From JAEHCY01 sp964519095 (GTDB lineage: Bacteria; Pseudomonadota; Gammaproteobacteria; Chromatiales; Chromatiaceae): 5,788 bases of DNA. The notes beneath the pieces were generated by a model. It had not been told where the DNA came from. It made no database searches and saw only the letters and a list, made by a program, of their open reading frames with translations. Both the position numbers and the translations under genes were made by a program. The stretch covers positions 1 to 5,788 of the forward strand of contig CAZFHV010000188.1 in NCBI GenBank assembly GCA_964519095.1, given 5' to 3'. How positions within the stretch are numbered: position 1 is the first letter of the stretch; every line of letters begins with the position of its first letter. Positions 1 through 4,595 of the stretch are shown piece by piece.

Positions 1-88
1 CTACGGCTACGCGGGGGGCGTCGCACTCGCTTCCGCTTCCTGTGCTCCTTCCCGGCGCAACCCTTCCATCCTTAGATTCATTCAACAT
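1..88 (-). CDS. Possible N-terminus of an unidentified protein, running off the left edge
   Basis: On the minus strand an ATG at 88-86 is preceded by AAGGAG (101-96) with seven bases between them, a near-ideal ribosome binding site. The frame stays open for 29 codons to the window edge. It begins MLNESKDGRV and continues with a Gly/Ser-rich stretch (GRSTGSGSECDAP). The first codons (TTG, AAT, GAA, TCT, AAG, GAT, GGA, AGG) are poorer in G/C at the third position than those of the block at 1999-5678, which would fit acquired DNA. A strong hairpin (107-133) lies just before the ribosome binding site. I do not recognise the family; a mobile-element protein is one possibility but no diagnostic motif is visible in so short a piece. 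The opposite strand is also open from base 2 to a TAA at 116-118, so the coding strand is not certain. Confidence 0.4.
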   Translation of the reverse strand, partial: MLNESKDGRVAPGRSTGSGSECDAPRVAV

Positions 89-106
89 TTCACGGCTCCT
101 TCTTCA

Positions 107-133
107 GACACGATTTAACCCCAAATTCGTGTC
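107..133. repeat. Strong hairpin (imperfect inverted repeat)
   Basis: GACACGA (107-113) pairs with TCGTGTC (127-133). TTT (114-116) can also pair with AAA (123-125), leaving a six-base AACCCC loop and one bulged T (126), about ten base pairs in all. On the minus strand it falls immediately upstream of the ribosome binding site of the edge reading frame, so it could lie in that transcript's leader. There is no adjacent T-run, so it is not a typical intrinsic terminator. Confidence 0.6.
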
Positions 134-155
134 CAGAAAAATCGGGGCCGGGGCA

Positions 156-178
156 GCATGCAGCGCTTCGCTGCGTGC
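156..178. repeat. Ten-base-pair hairpin with three-base loop
   Basis: GCATGCAGCG (156-165) pairs with CGCTGCGTGC (169-178) around a CTT loop, with one T-G wobble at the fourth pair. It overlaps the putative start codon of the small frame at 158. A stem this regular could be an RNA structure or a REP-like palindrome; no second copy is evident in this window. Confidence 0.5.
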
Positions 179-304
179 AATAACATCTTCTACATTCGCG
201 ATGGGAAGATCCTTCGCTACACCCAGATCGGTACCGGTGGCGCGCATTGCTACACGACGGAGGAATTGCAGCCCCAGTTTCGCGGCCCAGCCAACCTTCG
301 GTAG
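158..304 (+). CDS. Small open reading frame of 48 codons, possibly a gene remnant
   Basis: An ATG at 158 opens a frame ending at TAG 302-304. The product starts MQRFAACNNIFYIRDGKI and contains Cys7, Cys31 and a hydrophobic/aromatic patch (IFYI, residues 10-13). The segment reads more like protein than the surrounding frames, and 'RDGKI' vaguely recalls the C-terminal strands of NTF2-like domains, but 48 residues is far too short for one and I make no family call. The ribosome binding site is weak (only a G-rich stretch upstream), and the start codon lies in a hairpin. The frame is open upstream to a stop at 116-118 without another good start. It could be a decayed 3' fragment of a larger gene or chance. 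Confidence 0.25.
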   Translation: MQRFAACNNIFYIRDGKILRYTQIGTGGAHCYTTEELQPQFRGPANLR

Positions 305-349
305 CTATGGTGATTCCGCTGCGGCCTAACCCTTCGTTGCACCCAAAAA

Positions 350-390
350 GGGTCAGGCTCGAAATATTGCGTGATTGTAAGACCTGACCC
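350..390. repeat. Inverted repeat resembling a REP/IS200-type palindromic end
   Basis: GGGTCAGG (350-357) pairs exactly with CCTGACCC (383-390). Two further pairs (TC 359-360 with GA 381-382) are possible across one bulged C. The interior is AT-rich (GAAATATTGCGTGATTGTAA). The GGGTCAGG...CCTGACCC arrangement resembles palindromes I associate with REP-associated tyrosine transposases and related non-autonomous elements in proteobacteria; that resemblance is from memory, not from a search. No transposase gene is in the window. Confidence 0.45.
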
Positions 391-559
391 TCGGCTCTCT
401 CACCGATCACCACGCCATCCCCACGAGCGGCGCTGCCTCCGGTGGGCGCTGCAGCGCAGCGTTCGGCCTGATGGTCAAAATACCTTCGAGAATCGCCTTA
501 GCCGGCGGACCACTTCCCGGTGTGGGCGGTCGGCTCGGGAGGTGGGAATTGAACCCGAA

Positions 560-579
560 GGGCGGGTTGACGCCCGCCC
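560..579. repeat. GC-rich hairpin
   Basis: GGGCGGG (560-566) pairs with CCCGCCC (573-579) around a six-base TTGACG loop. No T-run follows in either direction, so it is not a classical terminator. It could insulate the 695 gene from transcription arriving from the left or be part of a repeat. Confidence 0.5.
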
Positions 580-612
580 GCTGACCTCGGCATATTTGAG
601 GAATCTGGGGAG

Positions 613-639
613 AGGAGGTTTATGTTTCCTATATTTTAG
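613..639 (+). other. Consensus Shine-Dalgarno with five-codon mini-ORF
   Basis: AGGAGG (613-618) is followed, three bases on, by ATG TTT CCT ATA TTT TAG (622-639), encoding MFPIF. It lies 56 bases before the start of the 695 gene in an AT-rich patch. The spacing to ATG is shorter than optimal and the TATATT inside it (630-635) could instead be a -10 box, in which case this would not be transcribed as a leader. A chance occurrence is quite possible. Confidence 0.25.
630..635 (+). promoter_or_regulatory. Candidate -10 element for the 695 gene
   Basis: TATATT matches the TATAAT consensus at five of six positions and lies in the only AT-rich island (about 591-640) of a GC-rich stretch, 59 bases before the ATG at 695. 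No good -35 box lies 16-18 bases upstream; TTGAGG at 596-601 is too far for this -10. The promoter could be activator-dependent or lie elsewhere. Confidence 0.3.
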
Positions 640-655
640 GGTTCTGCGTTCGTCA

Positions 656-671
656 CGGGCGTTGTCGCCCG
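656..671 (+). promoter_or_regulatory. Leader hairpin upstream of the crystallin-like gene
   Basis: CGGGCG (656-661) pairs with CGCCCG (666-671) around a TTGT loop, ending ten bases before the ribosome binding site AAGGAG (682-687). In the mRNA it would form a compact stem in the 5' leader that could affect stability or translation. The structure is visible; the function is inferred. Confidence 0.4.
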
Positions 672-694
672 CACCCACTTGAAGGAGTCGGGAC

Positions 695-1117
695 ATGAAA
701 AGCGTTATCTCGCAGCGCGGAGGGGTTTGCGGTTCGCAACTCGCGGTACTCGCCGCGTCACTGTTTGCATTCGCCAGTTTCCCAGCCGCCGCTCAGGGCG
801 ACAATGAGGCGAAATTCTGCACAGGCAAGGACTCCACCGGCAGTTGTTTCACGGTCCGGAAGGGCGGTGGAAGCACGGACTTGTCGAAGAGAAACATGGA
901 CAACTCGATATCGTCCGTGAGTGTCGGTAAGACCGTGGCCGTGATCGCGTTTGACAGTACGAATCGGACGGGTGCTTGCGTGCGCTTCGAAGGCAGTTCC
1001 GGGGGCGGTTCCGGGTCTTACGCGAATCTTGACAATTACCAGATGAACGACGGCCTGTCCTCGAACGATTGCATCACTTCGTACCAAGTCGGCCCAACCA
1101 CATACCGATGTCGATAG
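695..1117 (+). CDS. Secreted beta/gamma-crystallin-like protein with two predicted calcium motifs
   Basis: The 140-residue product starts at ATG 695, chosen because AAGGAG (682-687) precedes it by seven bases. Residues 1-33 form a signal peptide: basic N-terminus, hydrophobic core around LAVLAASLFAFASF, and an Ala-Ala-Ala cleavage site before Gln34. The mature part carries two copies of the (N/D)(N/D)xx(S/T)S calcium-clamp signature of microbial beta/gamma-crystallins: D69-N70-S71-I72-S73-S74 and N118-D119-G120-L121-S122-S123. The spacing of 49 residues fits two Greek-key motifs of one domain; the fold also resembles the peptidase inhibitor I36 group. Five mature cysteines (42, 51, 95, 126, 139) suggest disulfides, consistent with export to the periplasm or outside. 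Family knowledge supports calcium-dependent stabilisation; its biological role here is unknown. The gene stands alone, opposite in direction to the large block. The fold call is firm, the function open. Confidence 0.82.
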   Translation: MKSVISQRGGVCGSQLAVLAASLFAFASFPAAAQGDNEAKFCTGKDSTGSCFTVRKGGGSTDLSKRNMDNSISSVSVGKTVAVIAFDSTNRTGACVRFEGSSGGGSGSYANLDNYQMNDGLSSNDCITSYQVGPTTYRCR

Positions 1118-1166
1118 GGTCGCTGGCCGCTTGTCGTCGGGCGCCCGAGCCAAGGGCGTGACGCCG

Positions 1167-1190
1167 GTCAGGCAAACCGAGGCGCCTGAC
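1167..1190 (+). terminator. Possible terminator hairpin after the 695 gene
   Basis: GTCAGGC (1167-1173) pairs with GCCTGAC (1184-1190) around a ten-base loop, 49 bases after the TAG of the crystallin-like gene. No U-tract follows, only a TTT near 1201, so efficient intrinsic termination is doubtful. Confidence 0.3.
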
Positions 1191-1372
1191 AGGCGGGTGC
1201 TTTGGCGTGGATCTGCAATGGCCAGTCAACGACTGCGGCGGAGGTGCGCGCGCACGGTGGATCGCGCATGCAGCCACAGCCGATGACGACAGCCGAGAGT
1301 CGGGGGCGGGGGGAGGGACAGACCGCGACGCTGCGTGGGTTTCATCGCCGTCTCGCGCGGGTGCGCTCCCCC

Positions 1373-1389
1373 AAACCGGCATCCGGTCT
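1373..1389 (-). terminator. Weak hairpin after the 1408 gene
   Basis: Read on the minus strand, AGACCGG and CCGGTTT flank an ATG loop (seven pairs including one G-T), followed by a G-run rather than a T-tract, 18 bases beyond the TGA of the secreted protein gene. It is the best terminator candidate for the minus-strand block, but weak. Confidence 0.22.
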
Positions 1390-1407
1390 GCCGTCCCTTC
1401 CGCCGCC

Positions 1408-1881
1408 TCAGAAACTCGCCGACAGGTTGACGACGGCGAAGCGGCCGGCGCCGGACCTCTCGGCGTGCCCGTCGAAGACGGCATAGCCGAAGGTAGCCGA
1501 CTCGTTGCTCAGACCGGGTAGGTGGCATTCGGCAACCCGCTCCTGGCCACGGGCGCAGCGCATCCGCAAGCCAGTGCGCCAGGTGTTGCGGCGGAATTCG
1601 GCGGCCAGGGTGAGGCGCAACGAGGGGACTGGGAAGTACTTGTCCTGGACCTGGATCAGGGTCAGGCGGAACTTGTTGACCAGTACCTTGTTGAGGTTCT
1701 CGCTCTGACGGCCGGAGACGTCGCTGCGGCAGCGGGCCTGAAAGAGGTCGTAGTCGGAGGCGGCGCCGACCGCCTCCACCAGGAGCTGTTGGGTGGATTC
1801 ATCGAGGGGATCTGCCGCCCGGGCGTCGGCAGCGGTGAGCAGGCCCAGAATCACCATCAGCGGGACGAGAGGATGGCGCAC
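1408..1881 (-). CDS. Small secreted protein of unknown function
   Basis: I do not recognise the family. From GTG 1881 the product is 157 residues with a signal peptide: MRHPL, hydrophobic VPLMVILGLLTA, and a cleavage site A20-R21-A22 before ADPLDES. The mature part has three cysteines (51, 109, 119), a basic central region (about 50-115) and ends in NLSASF, an aromatic C-terminus preceded by alternating hydrophobic residues that hints at beta structure. The start is uncertain. An in-frame ATG at 1998 directly follows the TGA of the PIN-PhoH gene and has GGAG seven bases before it, but would put 39 low-complexity residues ahead of the signal peptide. GTG 1881 lacks a good ribosome binding site but places the signal correctly; ATG 1857 would leave no basic N-region. 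Same direction as, and probably co-transcribed with, the upstream genes. Confidence 0.6.
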   Translation of the reverse strand: MRHPLVPLMVILGLLTAADARAADPLDESTQQLLVEAVGAASDYDLFQARCRSDVSGRQSENLNKVLVNKFRLTLIQVQDKYFPVPSLRLTLAAEFRRNTWRTGLRMRCARGQERVAECHLPGLSNESATFGYAVFDGHAERSGAGRFAVVNLSASF

Positions 1882-1998
1882 CCGGGTCGGATCCCGGCCC
1901 AGGGAGGTGCACCGCGGGCCCCCGTCTGGACACATCCTACCATGGGGGTCCCGGGTAGGACCGGTGGGCGGCTGGCCGCACCTGGCCCAGGGCGCCAT

Positions 1999-3422
1999 TC
2001 AGAGCTCCGCAGAGGCAAAGTCCGCCAGCCGCGAGCGCTCCCCCCGCACCAGGGTGATGTGGCCGCTGTGGCCCCAGGGCTTGAAGCGATCCACCACATA
2101 GGTGAGGCCCGAGGTGGTCTCCGTGAGGTAGGGGGTATCGATCTGGGCGATGTTGCCGAGGCAGACCAGCTTGGTACCGGGGCCGGCGCGGGTGATGAGG
2201 GTCTTCATCTGCTTGGGGGTGAGGTTCTGGGCCTCGTCCAGGATGATCAGCTTGTTGAGGAAGGTGCGCCCGCGCATGAAGTTGAGGGAGTGGATGCGGA
2301 TGCGGCTGCGCAAGAGATCGTTGGTGGCGGCGCGTCCCCATCCGCCCCCTTCGGGTTGGGCCAGCACCTCCAGATTGTCCATGAGTGCCCCCATCCAGGG
2401 GGTCATCTTCTCCTCCTCGGTGCCGGGCAGGAAGCCGATGTCCTCCCCCACCGGCACCGTGACCCGTGTCATGACGATCTCCCGGTAGCGGTTGTGGTCC
2501 AGCACCTGGGTGAGGCCGGCGGCGAGGGTGAGCAGGGTCTTGCCGGTGCCCGCCGCGCCCACCAGGGAGACGAAGTCGAGCTCCGGGTCCATCAAGAGGT
2601 TGAGGGCGAAATTCTGCTCCCGGTTGCGGGCCTGGATGCCCCAGACGCCGTGGCGGGGGCTGCTGTAGTCCATCACTCGCTCGAGAAGGGCGCTGTCGGG
2701 GGTCGGCTTGGTGCGCAGGATGAGATCCAGGCCCGGGTCCCCCTCCAAGTAGAGGCACTGGTTGGGGTACCAGCCGAGCACCTCCGGCCCGCTGACCCGG
2801 TAGCGGGTCCGCCCCGTCTCCCCCTTGCCGTCGAGCTTCTTGGAATGGGCCTGCCAGAAGTGGGGATCGAGCCGGCCGAGGCCACTGTAGAGCAGGGTGG
2901 CATCATCCAGCACCCGATCGCTGGTGTAGTCCTCGGCGGGGATGCCGAGCACCGCCGCCTTGATGCGCAGGTTGATGTCCTTGGAGACCAGCACGACCCT
3001 TCGGTCCGGNNNNNNNNNNGAAACTCCCCGGCCAGGGCCAGGCAGGTGGCGAGGATTTGGTGGTCCGCGCTGTTGGCGGGCAGGGCCTCGGGTAGGGAGA
3101 GCGCCGGCTGGCGGGTCTGGAAATAGATCCGGCCCTTGGCCGTCTCCCCGGCCACCTCCTCCACCAGGGGGCTTTGCAGCGGCAGTCCCGCGTCGATCTC
3201 CACCTTGGCGGCGCCACCGACGAGGTCATCGAGGAAGCGGCTCACCTGGCGGACGTTGCGCGCCACCTCCGAGAGCCCCTTCTTGCCCGCATCCAGCTCC
3301 TCCAGCACCACCAGGGGAAGGAAGAGGTCGTGCTCCTGGAAGCGAAACAGGGCGGTGGGGTCGTGCACCAGCACGTTGGTGTCGAGCACGAACAGGCAGT
3401 GGTCGGGGTGCCGGCGGCTCAT
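1999..3422 (-). CDS. phoH2: PIN-PhoH fusion protein (PhoH2-type RNase/helicase ATPase), interrupted by an assembly gap
   Basis: The N-terminal part is a PIN nuclease domain: LFVLDTNVLVHDP with Asp14, then Glu41/Glu42 in VLEELD, then Asp120 in SADHQILA, the expected acidic metal-binding set. After the gap comes RRVVLVSKDINLRIKA and a PhoH P-loop ATPase with Walker A GAAGTGKT (about residues 286-293) and Walker B LIILDEAQN (from about 389). PIN-PhoH proteins such as mycobacterial PhoH2 are described as ATP-dependent RNA unwinding and cleaving enzymes, so a cytoplasmic RNA-processing role is likely. Ten N at 3010-3019 break the gene, and the two halves are out of frame by the stated N count. With two missing bases they join as EF-x-PDRRVV, giving about 471 residues, normal for the fusion. 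I chose ATG 3422; TTG 3458 is an in-frame alternative, and neither has a clear ribosome binding site. The gene follows the peroxiredoxin stop by 57 bases. Confidence 0.88.
3010..3019. other. Ten-base N run (assembly gap)
   Basis: Ten undetermined bases lie inside the PIN-PhoH gene. The last full codon before it on the minus strand is TTT (3023-3021) with one extra C at 3020, and the first full codon after it is CCG (3009-3007). An uninterrupted frame needs a gap of 2 bases, or 2 plus a multiple of 3; ten does not fit, so the length is a placeholder. Confidence 0.97.
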
Positions 3423-3479
3423 GGGGTTTGGGATCGGCGCGGCGCTGCCCGGCGCCAAGAGGGATGGAGCGGGGGCCAG

Positions 3480-3953
3480 CTACCCCGAGGCGAGGGAGCG
3501 CACCGCAGCCAGCACCGCCGCCACGTGGCCCTTAAGGCTCACCTTGCGCCAGTCGCGGCGCAGGATGCCGGCGGCGTCGATGAGGAAGGTGCTGCGCTCG
3601 ATGCCGCGCACCTGCTTGCCATACAGATTCTTGAGGCGGATGACGTCGAAGGCCTGGCAGAGGGCCTCATCGGTGTCGGCCACCAGCTCGAAGGGGAAGC
3701 CTTGTTTGGCCTTGAAGCCCTCCTGGGCCTTGAGGCCGTCGCGGGAGGCCCCGAGGATGTCCGCCCCGGCGGCCTGAAAATCCCCGTAGGCGTCGCGGAA
3801 AGCCTGGCCCTCCTGGGTGCAGCCGGGGGTGCTGGCCTTGGGGTAGAAGTAGAGCACCAGGGCCCGGCCGCGTAGGTCAGGCAGATTCAGGTGCCGGCCG
3901 CCCGTGAGATTGAGGGGCAGGTCCGGGACGGGCTCATTGAGGGTGACAGCCAT
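3480..3953 (-). CDS. bcp: Thioredoxin-dependent peroxiredoxin, PrxQ/Bcp family
   Basis: This 157-residue cytoplasmic enzyme should reduce hydrogen peroxide and organic hydroperoxides using thiol donors. Family marks: YFYPKASTPGCT around the peroxidatic Cys45 with Thr42 and Pro43, Arg118 in the later catalytic segment GIERSTFLID, and length equal to E. coli Bcp (156). Most PrxQ proteins with the CxxxxC arrangement have a resolving cysteine five residues after Cys45; here that position is Gln50. The only other cysteine is Cys99 in DEALCQAF, at the same place as the third cysteine of E. coli Bcp. The enzyme may therefore work as a one-Cys peroxiredoxin or use Cys99. Start at ATG 3953 is supported by GGAGG (3967-3963), nine bases upstream. 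It follows the GcvR-like gene by 26 bases and precedes the PIN-PhoH gene, so co-transcription is likely. Confidence 0.93.
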   Translation of the reverse strand: MAVTLNEPVPDLPLNLTGGRHLNLPDLRGRALVLYFYPKASTPGCTQEGQAFRDAYGDFQAAGADILGASRDGLKAQEGFKAKQGFPFELVADTDEALCQAFDVIRLKNLYGKQVRGIERSTFLIDAAGILRRDWRKVSLKGHVAAVLAAVRSLASG

Positions 3954-3979
3954 GGGGTCGATCCTCCCCGCAGACCCGC

Positions 3980-4519
3980 TCAGCCCTTGATGGGCTCGAG
4001 CACGGCATCCAGGTTGAGGGCATCGCAGTAATCCATGAACTCCTCGCGCAGGGCCGCGATGTGCAGGTCCGCCGGGATGCCCACGGTCATGTGCACGGAG
4101 AACATGGGCGTGCCCGTGTGGGGGGCCGCGTAGGAGGCGGTGCTCATGTCCTCGATGTTGATCTTGCGCTCGGCGAAGAAGCCCGCCAGGTTATGGACGA
4201 TACCCGGATGGTCCATGGAGACCACGTCCACCGCGTAGGGCAGGAGATTGCCCTGGGAGCGGCGCGGTCCGGTGCGCTTGGAGACGATGGTCATGCCGAG
4301 CTGGTGCTCTAGCTCCGGCAGGGCGTGCTCGATCTTGGCCAGGGTGTTCCACTTGCCCTCCACCAGGAGGATGGCGGCGAACTCCCCCCCGAGCACCGTC
4401 ATGCGGCTGTCCTCGATGTTGCAGCCGTGGTCCAGGATCAGCTTGGAGAGGCGGCTGACGATGCCCGGCTGGTCCGCTCCAACGGCGGAGATCACGAGAT
4501 AGGTCTTCTGCGGAGTCAT
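3980..4519 (-). CDS. gcvR: GcvR-like glycine cleavage system regulatory protein (two ACT domains)
   Basis: The 179-residue product has two ACT domains, about 6-80 (YLVISAVGADQPGIV, then HGCNIEDSRM) and about 95-175 (VDVVSMDHPGIV, then INIEDMST), with no DNA-binding domain. This is the layout of E. coli GcvR (190 residues), whose first domain shares the GADxPGIV and CNIEDSR stretches. GcvR binds the activator GcvA and, with glycine as signal, controls repression of the gcvTHP glycine cleavage operon; no gcvA or gcv structural gene is in this window, so the partner is elsewhere or the protein senses another ligand. I chose ATG 4519 because the family begins at this point; an upstream in-frame ATG at 4633 would add 38 unrelated residues and overlap galT. 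The ribosome binding site is weak (CAGG, three bases before ATG). It lies 76 bases after galT and 26 before the peroxiredoxin. Confidence 0.9.
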   Translation of the reverse strand: MTPQKTYLVISAVGADQPGIVSRLSKLILDHGCNIEDSRMTVLGGEFAAILLVEGKWNTLAKIEHALPELEHQLGMTIVSKRTGPRRSQGNLLPYAVDVVSMDHPGIVHNLAGFFAERKINIEDMSTASYAAPHTGTPMFSVHMTVGIPADLHIAALREEFMDYCDALNLDAVLEPIKG

Positions 4520-4539
4520 GGCCTGTCTGCACCCACCGG

Positions 4540-4580
4540 CTGGCGTCCCGAATGCCAGTGTACCATGGGGGATTGCCCCC
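4540..4580. promoter_or_regulatory. Two hairpins between galT and gcvR
   Basis: In the 76-base gap, GGGGG (4567-4571) pairs with CCCCC (4576-4580) around ATTG, and CTGGC (4540-4544) pairs with GCCAG (4554-4558) around nine bases. Neither has a T-tract. They could attenuate read-through or shape the mRNA between the two genes; no -35/-10 pair is convincing here. Confidence 0.3.
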
Positions 4581-4595
4581 GGAGACGGCCGCCGT

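Larger units (their letters stand above)
305..694. other. Intergenic region rich in palindromes, no convincing gene
   Basis: No frame here looks protein-coding; the translations are Arg- and Pro-rich, as expected from GC-rich non-coding DNA. It holds a long inverted repeat (350-390), a perfect 12-base palindrome GCGCTGCAGCGC (446-457), a hairpin with a seven-pair GGGCGGG/CCCGCCC stem (560-579), an AT-rich island (about 591-640) and a hairpin just before the 695 gene (656-671). The right part is probably the promoter and leader of the 695 gene; the left part may be remains of mobile or repeat DNA. Confidence 0.55.
1118..1407. other. Convergent intergenic region between the 695 and 1408 genes
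   Basis: This stretch separates the 3' ends of two converging genes. Open frames exist on both strands but all are low-complexity, Arg/Pro/Ala-rich and without a credible start, so I see no gene. It contains several small palindromes: TCGGGCGCCCGA (1137-1148), GGCG/CGCC around TGA (1155-1165), a seven-pair stem (1167-1190) and a short hairpin near 1373-1389. These may stop the converging transcripts. Confidence 0.5.

Noticed and set aside
113..133. Integron attC-like core (ATTTAAC, RYYYAAC type)
   Set aside because: A single seven-base match without the paired GTTRRRY core, L boxes or a second cassette nearby; easily due to chance.
541..580. tRNA-like T-arm on the minus strand (GGGTTCAATTCCC)
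   Set aside because: Only three T-stem pairs form and no matching acceptor, D or anticodon arms occur at the right distances; the neighbouring strong stem is a simple GC hairpin.
371..682. Plus-strand open frame of 103 codons
   Set aside because: Starts with GTG inside the inverted repeat, has an Arg-rich random-looking translation and covers the promoter and leader of the 695 gene.
1074..1528. Several overlapping open frames on both strands around 1074-1528
   Set aside because: All are Arg/Pro/Ala-rich, mutually overlapping, partly antisense to the crystallin-like and secreted-protein genes, and lack ribosome binding sites.
1882..1998. Terminator between the PIN-PhoH gene and the secreted-protein gene
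   Set aside because: Short inverted pieces exist on the minus strand (GGTCC/GGACC and CCTACC/GGTAGG) but they overlap and exclude each other, and no T-tract follows.
1522..3126. Very long plus-strand open frame (534 codons)
   Set aside because: It is antisense to the PIN-PhoH and secreted-protein genes, runs through the N block, and its translation is Gly/Val/Glu/Ala-rich without domain motifs. The minus strand has PIN, Walker A and Walker B motifs, so this is a high-GC shadow.
3174..3875. Plus-strand open frame of 233 codons opposite the peroxiredoxin
   Set aside because: Antisense to clearly identified PIN and PrxQ coding sequence; low-complexity translation without a recognisable domain.
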